In this document: one piece after another, positions 27,498-36,332 of the stretch | How the letters are laid out: each line of letters begins with the position of its first letter | Numbering within the stretch: position 1 is the first letter of the stretch | Assembly: GCF_008124835.1 (NCBI RefSeq) | Contig: NZ_VNHW01000001.1 | Location: 534,563 to 598,562, forward strand | DNA: 64,000 nucleotides | Source: Blastococcus xanthinilyticus | Lineage (GTDB): Bacteria; Actinomycetota; Actinomycetes; Mycobacteriales; Geodermatophilaceae | Direction of reading: 5' to 3' | Program-made: the position numbers and the translations under genes | Notes under the pieces: generated by a model | The model's database searches: none | What the model saw: only the letters and a program-made list of their open reading frames with translations | What the model was told of the DNA's origin: nothing

Positions 27498-28181
27498 TCA
27501 GCCGCCGGGCCGCACCAGGCCCGTCTCGTAGGCCAGCACCACCGCCTGCGCCCGGTCGCGCAGACCGAGCTTGGCGAACACCCGGCTGACGTGCGTCTTC
27601 GCCGTCTGCTCGACCACGAACAGCGCATCGGCGATCTCCCGGTTGGACAGGCCCCGGCCCACCAGCGTCAGCACCTCGGTCTCCCGTGGGGTGAGCGCGG
27701 CCAGCTTCGCCGGGCGCCGCTCGTCGGCCGGCGTGGGGCCGGTGGCCAGGTAGTGCGCGATCAGCCGCCGGGTGACCTCCGGCGCGAGCAGCGAGTCTCC
27801 CGCCGCCACCACCCGCACCGCGTGCAGCAGCTCCGCCGCCGGCGCGTGCTTGAGCAGGAAGCCGCTCGCCCCCGCGCGCAGCGCCGCGTGGACGTGGTCG
27901 TCCAGGTCGAAGGTGGTCAGCACCAGCACGCGCGGCGCCGGCTCCACCCCACCGCCGAGCAGCGCCCGGGTCGCCTCGATGCCGTCCAGCCGCGGCATGC
28001 GCACGTCCATCAGCACGACGTCCGGTCCGCGGCCCTCCGCGGCCAGCGCCGCGGCCAGCTCCACGCCGGCCTGCCCGTCACCGGCCGTTCCCAGCACCTC
28101 GATGTCCGGCTGCGCGGACAGGAGTGCGGCGAACCCCTCGCGCACCATCGACTGGTCGTCGACGACGAGGACGCCGATCAC
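27498..28181 (-). CDS. NarL/LuxR-family response regulator
   Basis: The protein is 227 aa. A receiver domain (residues 1-120: VLVVDDQSMVREGF, phospho-acceptor Asp in VVLMDVRMPRLDG, LVLTTF, conserved Lys in GFLLKHAP) is followed by a C-terminal LuxR HTH (LTPRETEVLTLVGRGLSNREIADAL). It is phosphorylated by the adjacent kinase and regulates unknown targets. GTG 28181 overlaps the kinase stop (GTGA), so the start is set by the coupling. Confidence 0.93.
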   Translation of the reverse strand: MIGVLVVDDQSMVREGFAALLSAQPDIEVLGTAGDGQAGVELAAALAAEGRGPDVVLMDVRMPRLDGIEATRALLGGGVEPAPRVLVLTTFDLDDHVHAALRAGASGFLLKHAPAAELLHAVRVVAAGDSLLAPEVTRRLIAHYLATGPTPADERRPAKLAALTPRETEVLTLVGRGLSNREIADALFVVEQTAKTHVSRVFAKLGLRDRAQAVVLAYETGLVRPGG

Positions 28182-29434
28182 CGGCCGGCCACCGGCAGCT
28201 CGGCGGCCAGGCGGAAACTCCCGTCGGGCAGCGGGCCGGCGTCGACCGTTCCGCCGTGCAGCGCCGCGCGTTCCCGCATGCCGGGCAGCCCGTTCCCGCC
28301 GCCCGAGGCGGCGGAGGGCGCCGTGCCCGGACCGTTGACCACCTCGATCCGCAGCACCCCGTCCTCCCCGGTGACCCGCACCTCCACCGGCGCGCCCGGC
28401 GCGTGCTGGGCGGCGTTGGCGAGCCCCTGCTGGACGATCCGGTATGCCGACAGTCCCAGCGCCGCCGGGGCCTCGGGCAGGTCCAGCTCCCACTCCAGCG
28501 GGGCACCGGCGGCCCGCGCCGAACGCAGCAGCTCCTCCAGGTCGCCGAGACCCGGCTGCGGAGCCCGGTCGGCGCCGTCCTCGGAGCGCAGCACGCCCAG
28601 GAGGCCCTGCATCTCCGCCAGCGACCGGCGGGCCGCCGTCGCCACCTCGGCGAACTCGGTCCGCACCGGCGGCGGCACGTCCGGGAGCCGGTAGGGCGCG
28701 GTCTCCGCACGGACGGCGATCATCGACATGTGGTGCGCGACGACGTCGTGCATCTCCCGGGCGATCCGCGCCCGCTCCGCCAGCGCACCCTGCCGGGCCA
28801 GCGCCTCCTCGGCCCGCTCCTGCTCGTCGACCAGCGCGGAGCGGGCCCGCTGCCGGGCGCCGAGCGCGCTCCCGAGCACCAGGGGGGCGCCGAGCCACAC
28901 CAGCGCGGTCGACCAGGAGCCGGCGTCGACGGCCAGGGGGTCGACGATCGCGCACGCGATCAGGGCGGCCAGCGAGATCAGGGCGACGCCGAGCAGGGCC
29001 CGGCCACGGGCGGCCCAGGCGGCGAGCAGCAGGACCGGCAGCCAGAGCAGCCAGTGCCAGGTCTCCATCACCGGGAGCTGCTCGGGCGCCGCGGGGACGA
29101 GCAGCCGCAGCACGACGAGCCAGCAGGTGACGGCGAGCCAGCCGTCGAGCGGACGACGCGGCGCGACGGCGAGGCCGAGGACCGCCGGTAGCAGGTAGAG
29201 GAACGCCACCCCGCCGAGCAGCCCGCCGCGCCCGTTGAGCACCGCGCTCGCGGTCGCGATCGCCACCACCAGCCCGTACAGCCCGAACAGCGCCGGGACG
29301 ACCGTCGAGGCCCGCGGCAGCCTCGACCATGGCGCCGACCACGCCTGGTGCTCCGGCCGGACCGCCGCGAGCACCGCCGACCACGCACCGGAGGCGCCGG
29401 TGGCGGACATGCTGCGCAGGGTGGTCGGCTTCAT
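28178..29434 (-). CDS. NarL-type sensor histidine kinase
   Basis: The protein is 418 aa. About five to six transmembrane helices fill residues 45-185 with only short loops, so the signal is probably sensed in the membrane. The HisKA_3 H box is REMHDVVAHHMSMI with the phospho-His, and the HATPase domain has QQGLANAAQHA (N box) and GNGLPGMRERA (G box). It pairs with the response regulator encoded downstream and overlapping by four bases. The layout resembles DesK/LiaS-like kinases of actinobacteria. The start ATG gives MKPTTLRSMS. Confidence 0.92.
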   Translation of the reverse strand: MKPTTLRSMSATGASGAWSAVLAAVRPEHQAWSAPWSRLPRASTVVPALFGLYGLVVAIATASAVLNGRGGLLGGVAFLYLLPAVLGLAVAPRRPLDGWLAVTCWLVVLRLLVPAAPEQLPVMETWHWLLWLPVLLLAAWAARGRALLGVALISLAALIACAIVDPLAVDAGSWSTALVWLGAPLVLGSALGARQRARSALVDEQERAEEALARQGALAERARIAREMHDVVAHHMSMIAVRAETAPYRLPDVPPPVRTEFAEVATAARRSLAEMQGLLGVLRSEDGADRAPQPGLGDLEELLRSARAAGAPLEWELDLPEAPAALGLSAYRIVQQGLANAAQHAPGAPVEVRVTGEDGVLRIEVVNGPGTAPSAASGGGNGLPGMRERAALHGGTVDAGPLPDGSFRLAAELPVAGR

Positions 29435-29600
29435 GGCGGAGCGAGCCTAGCCACGCGGGACGACGACCGGCGTCCCTCCGGAAGGGCAGATCCGCCCCCT
29501 ACCGCAGTAGCACGGCGCCCGACGGACGACGCCGGTAGCGCCCGAGAACGGCTCCGCGGCGTGACGACCGGCGGGCGGCTCCGGGCTTCGATCGATCGGC

Positions 29601-30464
29601 ATGCGCACCCCGCAGTTCGCCTTCCTCGTCGGCCTGTTGTCCCTGGCCGGCAGCCTGACCCTGGCCGCCCAGCCGCAGGTCTCCTCCCCCGCACCGCCGC
29701 TTCCGTTCGATGCCGGTTGCGCCGCCGAGCTCGTCGCCCGGCTGACGCACGGTTCCGACGACGCCGTCCACGTGCTCGGCTGCGACCCGGCCGGACGGGG
29801 CCGTGCGGTGGTGGCGGTCGGCGATCCGGCCACCGCCGACCACGTCGCGGTCCTGGTGCCGGGCTCCGGCATCGACCTGACCACCCTCGACGACGCCCCC
29901 GACCCGCAGCACCGGCCGTGGGTCTGGGCCCGGTCGCTGGCGTCCGCGGCGGGGCCGGCGACCTCCGTCGTGCTGTGGGTCGGCTACGAGACGCCGCACG
30001 GTCCGGGCGTCGACGTGGCCACCGGCCGGCTCGCGCGGGCGGCCGCGCCCGCCCTCGTCGACACCGTCGCCGGGCTCCGCTCCCGGCCGGGGACGCCGCC
30101 GCACCTCACGGTGATCGGGCACAGCTACGGCGCCGTCGTCGTCTCGCTGGCGGCACCGGAGCTGGCTGCCGAGGACCTGGTGCTGCTGGCCAGCCCCGGC
30201 GCGCGGGCCTCCGACGTCACCGACCTGCGCACCTCGGCACGGGTGTTCGCGGCCCGCGGCCCCGGGGACTGGATCCGGTTCGTCCCGCACCTCGCGGTCG
30301 GCGACCTGGGGCACGGCGCCGATCCGGCGTCGCCCGGCTTCGGGGCGCGGCTGCTGCCCGGCGACGACGTCCGGGGGCACGACGGCTACTTCCGCCCCGG
30401 CTCGGCGGCGCTGGCGGGGCTCGCCGGCGTGGTCACCGGCGCACCGTCCGGGGGAACGGCGTGA
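29601..30464 (+). CDS. Secreted or anchored alpha/beta hydrolase, DUF1023-like
   Basis: The protein is 287 aa. The N-terminus (MRTPQFAFLVGLLSLAGSLTLAAQ) looks like a signal peptide or anchor. The nucleophile elbow is VIGHSYGAVV with Ser, an acidic residue lies in GPGDWIRFVPH, and a late His in RGHDGYF completes a likely triad. The DUF1023 family has this order. It overlaps the next gene by four bases (GTGA), and both are hydrolase-like, so they may act on the same cell-surface substrate. Regulation is not visible; the divergent kinase operon shares the 166-base upstream region. Confidence 0.8.
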   Translation: MRTPQFAFLVGLLSLAGSLTLAAQPQVSSPAPPLPFDAGCAAELVARLTHGSDDAVHVLGCDPAGRGRAVVAVGDPATADHVAVLVPGSGIDLTTLDDAPDPQHRPWVWARSLASAAGPATSVVLWVGYETPHGPGVDVATGRLARAAAPALVDTVAGLRSRPGTPPHLTVIGHSYGAVVVSLAAPELAAEDLVLLASPGARASDVTDLRTSARVFAARGPGDWIRFVPHLAVGDLGHGADPASPGFGARLLPGDDVRGHDGYFRPGSAALAGLAGVVTGAPSGGTA

Positions 30465-31519
30465 GGCGGCACCCGGTGGCGGCGGTGCTCGCGACGTCCG
30501 CCGCCGTCGTCTGCGTGGTCACGCCGTGGCTGGTCGAGCCGCCGCTGGAGGTGCGGCTGCTCGCCGGGCTGCTCACCGGCCTCACCTGGTGGGCCGCCGC
30601 GCGGCTGGCCGGCGCCGCGGCCGCCGGCGTGCGGGAGGTGCTGCGCGGGCGGGCCCGGCCGGCCGGGCTGGCGGCCGGGATGGCGGCGGTGCTGGTGCTG
30701 GCCGGATGCGGCGGGGCGCCCGCGAGCCCACCGGCCGCGGCGCCCGCATGGCGGCCGGTCGTCGGCGCGGCGCCCGAGCTGCCGGGCGGCACGCCCGTCC
30801 GGGTGCGGATCGGCCTGGGCGACGCGCCGACCGACGAGGCGCGGGCCCGGCGAGCCGTCGAGGAGCTGGTGCGCGGCGGTGGGCTCACCCGCTCGACGCT
30901 GCTGATCGCCGTGCCCACCGGCTCCGGCTGGCTGGACGACGACGCCGTCGCGGCGCTGGAGGAGCTCACCGGCGGCGACCTGGCCACGGTGACGGTGCAG
31001 TACGCGCAGCACCCGAGCTGGGTGGAGTACCTGCGCGGCACCGACCGGGCGGCGCGGTCGGCGACCACCCTCCTGGGGGCGGTCCGCGCCCAGCTGGCGA
31101 CCCTGCCGGCCGCGGAGCGCCCCCGGCTGCTGATCTTCGGCGAGAGCCTGGGGGCGACGGCGGCAGCGGCCGCGGTGACCGCGGTCGGCGACGTCGACGG
31201 CTGCCTGCTGGCCGGACGGCCGGGCTCGGCCGGCGCGGCGCCCGTCCCGGGGTGCACCGACGTCGGCAACGACGACGACCCCGTCACCCGGTGGCGGCCC
31301 GGGCTGGTGGTCGCGCCGCGCGGCGGCCTGCCCTGGCTGCCGGCGGTCACGTTCTGGCAGGTGACCGGAGCGCTCGTCGGCGCCCTCGACCAGCCGGAGG
31401 GTTCAGGACACCGCTACGGCGCGACCCTGGCCGACGACTGGGCGCGGCTCGGTGCGGAACCGCCCGGAGGCGGGCCCGCACCCGGGCCCGTGGGACCGCT
31501 CCGCGCGCACAGCCGTTGA
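30461..31519 (+). CDS. Membrane-anchored alpha/beta-hydrolase-like protein
   Basis: The protein is 352 aa from GTG 30461, which overlaps the previous stop. Two or three hydrophobic segments occupy residues 6-90, the last (GMAAVLVLAGCGG) ending in a lipobox-like Cys. The rest carries a nucleophile elbow LLIFGESLGATAAAAA and WQVTGALVGALDQPEGSGHRYG, like the Abhydrolase_9-type membrane proteins of actinobacteria. The last codons (PVGPLRAHSR and the TGA) lie inside the duplicated module at 31489, so the natural C-terminus may have been replaced when that module arrived. Confidence 0.75.
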   Translation: MRRHPVAAVLATSAAVVCVVTPWLVEPPLEVRLLAGLLTGLTWWAAARLAGAAAAGVREVLRGRARPAGLAAGMAAVLVLAGCGGAPASPPAAAPAWRPVVGAAPELPGGTPVRVRIGLGDAPTDEARARRAVEELVRGGGLTRSTLLIAVPTGSGWLDDDAVAALEELTGGDLATVTVQYAQHPSWVEYLRGTDRAARSATTLLGAVRAQLATLPAAERPRLLIFGESLGATAAAAAVTAVGDVDGCLLAGRPGSAGAAPVPGCTDVGNDDDPVTRWRPGLVVAPRGGLPWLPAVTFWQVTGALVGALDQPEGSGHRYGATLADDWARLGAEPPGGGPAPGPVGPLRAHSR

Positions 31520-31625
31520 CACCGGACGGCAGCCGGGAACCATGACGTCCGCCGGCGACGCCGCCCGGGCGCCGCGCGCCTGTCCCCGGAGGGGAGGGCG
31601 TCATGCACGCCCGCAGCACCACTCC
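31489..31625 (+). repeat. Duplicated promoter/leader module, copy B
   Basis: This is the near-identical partner of 26752-26893, including TTGACA at 31516-31521 and the first ten codons from the ATG at 31603. TTGACA contains the stop codon of the preceding gene. Downstream, similarity to the intact copy ends abruptly. Confidence 0.8.
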
Positions 31626-31755
31626 GATGGCCGCGGCCGGCGGGCCGTCGCCGGTGCCGTGGGAGGCTCGACCCACCTGGCCGGCGTCCTCGACGGCGAG
31701 GCGCACGAGACCGCGTTGCTCGTGTGCGGAGACGACGGAAGAACGAGGACCTGTG
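31603..31755 (+). pseudogene. Truncated 5' end of an ABM-like gene
   Basis: The ATG with its ribosome binding site (GGAGGGGAGGG) begins MHARSTTPMA, matching the intact gene at 26867, and then becomes unrelated Pro/Arg-rich sequence. The promoter and start of a gene were copied without its body. Transcription from this module could now serve the zinc-ribbon gene at 31756. Confidence 0.6.
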
Positions 31756-32589
31756 ATGGCGCTGATCGCCTGCCCGAACTGCTCGAGTGAAGACATCAAC
31801 GGCACGCCTCAGGCCGACAGCCGGCTGCTCATCCACTGCAACGACTGCGGCACCGAATGGCTGCGCGGCGATGCCCGCCGCGACCCCGGTCGCCCCGCCC
31901 TGCAGACGATCGACTCGCTGCACGCCGATTTCCCCACGCCGGCCGCCGTCCGCCACGAGATCCGCGAACGGGTCGCCGCGCTGCAGGCCGAGTTCCTGCT
32001 CGACCGGCCCGAGCCCGACCCCGAGGTCGCGGGGTACCGCGCCCGCTACCAGGAGCTGTTCACCCGGGACGGTCTCGCGACCGCGCCGGCCGAGGACCTC
32101 CTGCACTTCGCCACCTCGAGCACCCTCGCCTCGCCCGGCAACATGTCCGGCCTCAACCGGGCCTGGAAGACCCTGGGCGCGGACGAGGCGGCGGACAAGG
32201 TCCGCGAGTCCATCGGCCACCTGCTGCACGGCCCGGAGACCCTGCGCCTGGAGGACCGGCTCACCCAGCTGATCGGTGGCCGGGCCATCGGCCTCCCGTC
32301 GTTCAACAAGGAGCCGCTGCTGACCAAGGTGCTCTGCGTCGTCGAGCCCGACCGCTGGCTGCCGCTGCTGACGTACTCGGCCGCGACCGACGGCAAGAAG
32401 GAGATCGCCAAGCTGGTCTTCGACCTCGACCTGCCCCCGGTCGCGAAGACCACGTGGACGATCGGCCGCCTGGCCACCTGGAGCAACGACCTGCTCCGCT
32501 CCCTCGTCGGCAACGACATCCCCGACCTGCAGGAGGCGGCGAGGTTCCTGCTGTGGGCCCGGAGCCAGCCGGCCGCATCCCGGACCTGA
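31756..32589 (+). CDS. Zinc-ribbon protein of unknown function
   Basis: The protein is 277 aa. An N-terminal C4 zinc ribbon (CPNCSSEDI...CNDCG, residues 6-36) precedes a mostly helical domain with EDLLHFATSSTLASPGNMSG, IGLPSFNKEPLLTKVLCVVEPDRWLPLL and WTIGRLATWSNDLL. The last part, on correct parameters for a stored case (SFNKEPLLTK, PDRWLPL), is reminiscent of proteins with restriction-enzyme-like N-terminal domains, but I cannot name a family. It sits directly behind the truncated duplicated promoter. The start ATG 31756 is the first after GAGGACC; a longer frame runs through the remnant. Confidence 0.7.
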   Translation: MALIACPNCSSEDINGTPQADSRLLIHCNDCGTEWLRGDARRDPGRPALQTIDSLHADFPTPAAVRHEIRERVAALQAEFLLDRPEPDPEVAGYRARYQELFTRDGLATAPAEDLLHFATSSTLASPGNMSGLNRAWKTLGADEAADKVRESIGHLLHGPETLRLEDRLTQLIGGRAIGLPSFNKEPLLTKVLCVVEPDRWLPLLTYSAATDGKKEIAKLVFDLDLPPVAKTTWTIGRLATWSNDLLRSLVGNDIPDLQEAARFLLWARSQPAASRT

Positions 32590-32593
32590 TCGC

Positions 32594-32614
32594 CGGTCCG
32601 CCGCCGGCGGACCG
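32594..32614. terminator. Bidirectional terminator hairpin
   Basis: CGGTCCGCC and GGCGGACCG are perfect 9-base arms around GCC, filling the 25 bases between the convergent zinc-ribbon gene and the GGDEF-EAL gene. Confidence 0.7.
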
Positions 32615-34372
32615 CTACGCCCGGACGGCGGCCGTCGTCCGGGCGAGCTCGGCGACCAGCTCCGCCACCGGCGCCGGCCGGCCGTACAGGTAGCCCTGCG
32701 CCAGCGGGCAGCCCAGCTCCCGCAGCGCCCGGGCCTGCTCCGGCGTCTCGACGCCCTCGGCGACCAGCACCAGCTCCAGGGCGTCGGCCAGCGCGACGAC
32801 GCTGCGCAGCAGCCGGGCCCGCCGGCTGGACGTGGTGATGGTGGCGACGAAGGAGTTGTCCAGCTTCAGGTAGTCGGTGGGGAGGGTGTCCAGCCGGGAC
32901 AGCGCCGAGTAGCCGGTGCCGAAGTCGTCGATCGCCACCCGCAGCCCGTGCTCGCGCAGCACGTGCAGCGCCGCCACCGACCGGGCGGTCTCGGCCTCGA
33001 CCAGGCTCTCGGTCACCTCGACCACGGTCCGCGCGGCCGGCCAGCCGGCGGCCTCCAGGGCGGCGAGCACCCGGTCGGGGAAGCCGGGGTCGTACAGCTC
33101 GAGGCCGGAGACGTTGACCGTGAGGAACAGCGCCCGGCCGGTCGCCTCGGACAGGGTCCGGGCGTCCCGGCAGGCCGTCGCCCACACGAATGCACCGAGG
33201 GCGCCGACCAGCCCCTCCTGCTCGGCGACCGGCACGAACTCCGCCGGTGGCACGGCACCGCGCCCGGGGGAGGTCCAGCGCACCAGCGCCTCCACGCCCG
33301 CGAGCCCGCCGTCGTGCGTGGTCACGATCGGCTGCAGGTGCACCGCGAGGCCACCACCGGGGCCGGCAGCGAGCGCGGCGGCCAGGTCACGGGCGAGCGG
33401 GCTCTGCCCTCCGGCGTCCAGCTCACTGCGCCCCCGGCCGAGGGTCTTGCCCCGGTACAGCGCCGCGTCGGCCCGCCGCATGAGGTCCGAGGGCGCGTCA
33501 CCGACCTCGAGCTGGGTGACGCCGACCGACGTGCCGATGCCCGGCAGCGCCGCGCGGAGCTCCTCGGCGCAGCGCAGCGCCCGGTCCCCGTCGAACCCGG
33601 GCAGCAGCAGGGAGAACTCGTCCCCGCCGTGCCGCGCGAGGACGGCGCCCCGTGGCAGCCGCGGCCGCCAGGCGTCGGCGACCGAGCGCAGCAGCTGGTC
33701 GCCGGCGGCGTGGCCCGAGGTGTCGTTGACGGCCTTGAAGTGGTCGAGGTCGAACAGCGCAGCCGACAGCGGCTCCCCGCGGTACAGCGCCGTCCGGACG
33801 GCGGCGTCCAGCGCCTCGTCGAAGCCGCGCCGGTTCACCAGGCCGGTCAGCGCGTCCTCCTCGGCGCTGGCCGCTCGCCGGCCGAGCACCCCGATGGCGC
33901 CCGCGGACCCCAGGACGAGCACCGCGAGCACTCCGGCGGTACCGGCCGCGATGTCGCCGCGGAGGACGACCACGACCGCGCCGATGACCAGCAGCTCGGC
34001 GAGGAACCCCAGCCCCCAGGCGAGGGAGAAGAACAGGAACGCGGCCATGGCGGCGAACACCGCCAGCGCCAGCACCGCCACCGCGCCGCTCACCGTGGGC
34101 GAGTGGTGGGCGAAGACCCCGATGCCCATGACGCCGACGGCGAGCAGCACCTGGAAGAACCCGCGCGGCACGAGGTGCCCCCAGCGGATCACCGCCAGGC
34201 CCAGCAGCGTGGTGAGCGGCCCGAGGACGGCGACGCCCGGGTGCACGTGGTCCAGCCCGCCCGGCGTCCCGAGCACCAGCGCGACGGCGGCCAGTCCGCC
34301 CATCGCGGTGAGCAGACCGGTGATCCGGGCGACGACCCGGGGGGTGGCCAGGTCCGGGGCCGTCCGACTCAT
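32615..34372 (-). CDS. Membrane GGDEF-EAL cyclic-di-GMP protein
   Basis: The protein is 585 aa from ATG 34372. Six or so transmembrane helices (about 15-165) precede a GGDEF domain (ALTGLVNRRGF, DLDHFKAVND, RHGGDEF) and an EAL domain (GVEALVRW, VNVSGLELYDPGF, VTESL, AIDDFGTGYSALSRL, EGVETPEQ). Catalytic signatures of both domains look complete, so it may make and degrade c-di-GMP; no RxxD inhibitory site is seen before GGDEF. It lies 55 bases downstream of, and co-directional with, a second GGDEF-EAL gene. Confidence 0.92.
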   Translation of the reverse strand: MSRTAPDLATPRVVARITGLLTAMGGLAAVALVLGTPGGLDHVHPGVAVLGPLTTLLGLAVIRWGHLVPRGFFQVLLAVGVMGIGVFAHHSPTVSGAVAVLALAVFAAMAAFLFFSLAWGLGFLAELLVIGAVVVVLRGDIAAGTAGVLAVLVLGSAGAIGVLGRRAASAEEDALTGLVNRRGFDEALDAAVRTALYRGEPLSAALFDLDHFKAVNDTSGHAAGDQLLRSVADAWRPRLPRGAVLARHGGDEFSLLLPGFDGDRALRCAEELRAALPGIGTSVGVTQLEVGDAPSDLMRRADAALYRGKTLGRGRSELDAGGQSPLARDLAAALAAGPGGGLAVHLQPIVTTHDGGLAGVEALVRWTSPGRGAVPPAEFVPVAEQEGLVGALGAFVWATACRDARTLSEATGRALFLTVNVSGLELYDPGFPDRVLAALEAAGWPAARTVVEVTESLVEAETARSVAALHVLREHGLRVAIDDFGTGYSALSRLDTLPTDYLKLDNSFVATITTSSRRARLLRSVVALADALELVLVAEGVETPEQARALRELGCPLAQGYLYGRPAPVAELVAELARTTAAVRA

Positions 34373-34427
34373 CCGCACCCACAGGTGATCGGTTGCGCGC
34401 GATCGGTTCTGGAGCCCACCTCACCCG

Positions 34428-36224
34428 TCAGGACGGGAAACGCGTCCGCAGCTCGCTCAGCGCCGACGGCCGGGAGAACAGCCAGCCCTGCGCGTACCGG
34501 CAGCCGATGGCCCGCAGCGCCTCCCGGTGCTCGTCGGTCTCGACGCCCTCCGCGGTGACCACCAGGCCGGCGCCCTCGGCGAAGTCGACCAGCAGCTGCA
34601 CCAGCGCGCGGTCCCGGTCGTCGGTGAGGATGCCCTGGACGTAGGAGCGGTCGATCTTCAGCCCGTCGGCGCGTACCTCGCGCAGGTGGCGCAGCGACGT
34701 GCCACCGGCGCCGACGTCGTCGAAGGTGACCTTGTAGCCCGCGGCGCGCAGCTCCTCCAGCGGCTCGGTGGCGGCGTGCAGCTGGTCGACGAGCAGCGAC
34801 TCCGGCACCTCCACCCGCACCAGCGCCGGGTCGAGGCCGGCCGCGCGGGTGGCCTCGACCAGCACGGCGCCCAGGCCCGGCGTGAGCAGCCGGTCGGTGC
34901 TGACGTTGACGTTCAGCGCGACGTCCGCCGCCTCCGGTCCGCCCGCGCGCTGCCAGGCGGCGAACTCCCGGGTCGCCGCGCGCAGTACCCAGTCGTCGAG
35001 CTCGCTGAGCTGGCCGGCCCGGGCGGCGGAGGCCAGGAAGGTGTCGGGGGTCAGCAGGCCCAGCCGCGGGTGCTGCCAGCGGACCAGCGCCTCCACGCTG
35101 CCGAGCCGGCCGTCGGCCAGCCGCACGATGGGCTGGTACAGCAGCTGGAACTCCCCGCGCGCCACCGCCTCGCCCACGCTGGTGCCGACCAGCGGGTCGG
35201 CGTCCACCGCCGTCGTCACCAGCACGGGGCCGGTCACCTGGTCCCCGCCGTCCCGCTTGCCGGTGTACATCGCCAGGTCCGCCGCCCGCACCAGCTCGCC
35301 GGGGTCGACGCAGCCTCCCACGCTGACGGCGATCCCGGCGCTCACCCGCACCCGCTGGGCCACCCCGTCGGTCCGGCTGATCGTGGCCACCGCCTCGTGC
35401 ATGCGGGCGGCGATGGAGCGGGCGATGTCGGTGTCGGGCGCCCCGTCGCGGCGGGCCAGGGCGGCGTCGATGTCGAGGCACACGGCGAACTCGTCGCCGC
35501 CGAGCCGCGCGACCAGGTCGGCCGGCCGCGCCGCCTCGGTCAGCGCGGCCGCGACCTCGCGCAGCAGGGCGTCGCCGCGGTCGTGCCCGAGGTCGTCGTT
35601 GACCAGCTTGAAGCCGTCGAGGTCGAAGTAGACGACGGCGGTCTGGTGGCCCGGCTGGGTCGCGCTGCGCCGGCAGGACTCCTCGACCCGACCGAAGAAC
35701 GCGTGCCGGTTGGCCAGCCCCGTGAGCGGGTCGCGCAGCGCCTGGCCGGCGAGCGCGCGGGCCAGCGCGGAGAGCAGGACCGGCATCGGGACGGCGCGGA
35801 AGCCGCCGGCACCGTGCACCAGCACGTGGTCCTGCACGTGCTCCGGTGCGCGGGTGATCGCCCGGCTGGCGGCCTCGACCACCGTCGTCCCCGAGGGCAG
35901 CGTCAGCGCGTCCCACTGGGCGACGTCGGCCAGCCCGCGCCGCCCGTACAGCGAGCGGCCGTAGCCGTAGGGCCCGCTCATCAGCGCCTCGAAGCGGCCG
36001 CGCTCGACCAGCCCCACGAGGCCCTCGACGTCGGGGTGGGTGACGACGGCGCAGCCCGTGTCGTGCGAACGTCCGAAGACGCGGTCGAGGTCCTCGCAGC
36101 TGCTGCTGCCCGACAGCACCGGCACCGACCGGGCGAGGCCGTCGAGCGTGAACGCCGCGCCCGCCTCGCCGTCGGGGTGCAGGGCGCCCAGCTTGTCCTC
36201 GACCGTCGTCAGGTCAGTGATCAC
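34428..36224 (-). CDS. Cytosolic GGDEF-EAL protein with N-terminal sensor region
   Basis: The protein is 598 aa. No membrane segment is seen. The N-terminal 160 residues (FGRSHDTGCAVVTHPDVEGLVGLV) look like a paired CBS-type ligand-binding module. The GGDEF domain has DPLTGLANRHAF, DLDGFKLVNDDLGH, an RPAD inhibitory (I) site five residues before LGGDEF and a full active loop. In the EAL domain EALVRW and EGVET are present, but the loop-6 motif is FDDVGAGGTSL instead of DDFGTGYSS, which usually lowers phosphodiesterase activity. It is thus probably the cyclase of the pair. Stop to start spacing to the next gene is about 55 bases. Confidence 0.9.
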   Translation of the reverse strand: MITDLTTVEDKLGALHPDGEAGAAFTLDGLARSVPVLSGSSSCEDLDRVFGRSHDTGCAVVTHPDVEGLVGLVERGRFEALMSGPYGYGRSLYGRRGLADVAQWDALTLPSGTTVVEAASRAITRAPEHVQDHVLVHGAGGFRAVPMPVLLSALARALAGQALRDPLTGLANRHAFFGRVEESCRRSATQPGHQTAVVYFDLDGFKLVNDDLGHDRGDALLREVAAALTEAARPADLVARLGGDEFAVCLDIDAALARRDGAPDTDIARSIAARMHEAVATISRTDGVAQRVRVSAGIAVSVGGCVDPGELVRAADLAMYTGKRDGGDQVTGPVLVTTAVDADPLVGTSVGEAVARGEFQLLYQPIVRLADGRLGSVEALVRWQHPRLGLLTPDTFLASAARAGQLSELDDWVLRAATREFAAWQRAGGPEAADVALNVNVSTDRLLTPGLGAVLVEATRAAGLDPALVRVEVPESLLVDQLHAATEPLEELRAAGYKVTFDDVGAGGTSLRHLREVRADGLKIDRSYVQGILTDDRDRALVQLLVDFAEGAGLVVTAEGVETDEHREALRAIGCRYAQGWLFSRPSALSELRTRFPS

Positions 36225-36332
36225 GGGATCACGTTCGGCACCGGCCGGGCCGGACCCGAGTTCCGACCGCCCGGACTCACCCCGCCGGGTGGGCTGACCT
36301 GCGCATTTCCCCCGCGAACCGAAGTCCGGCGG

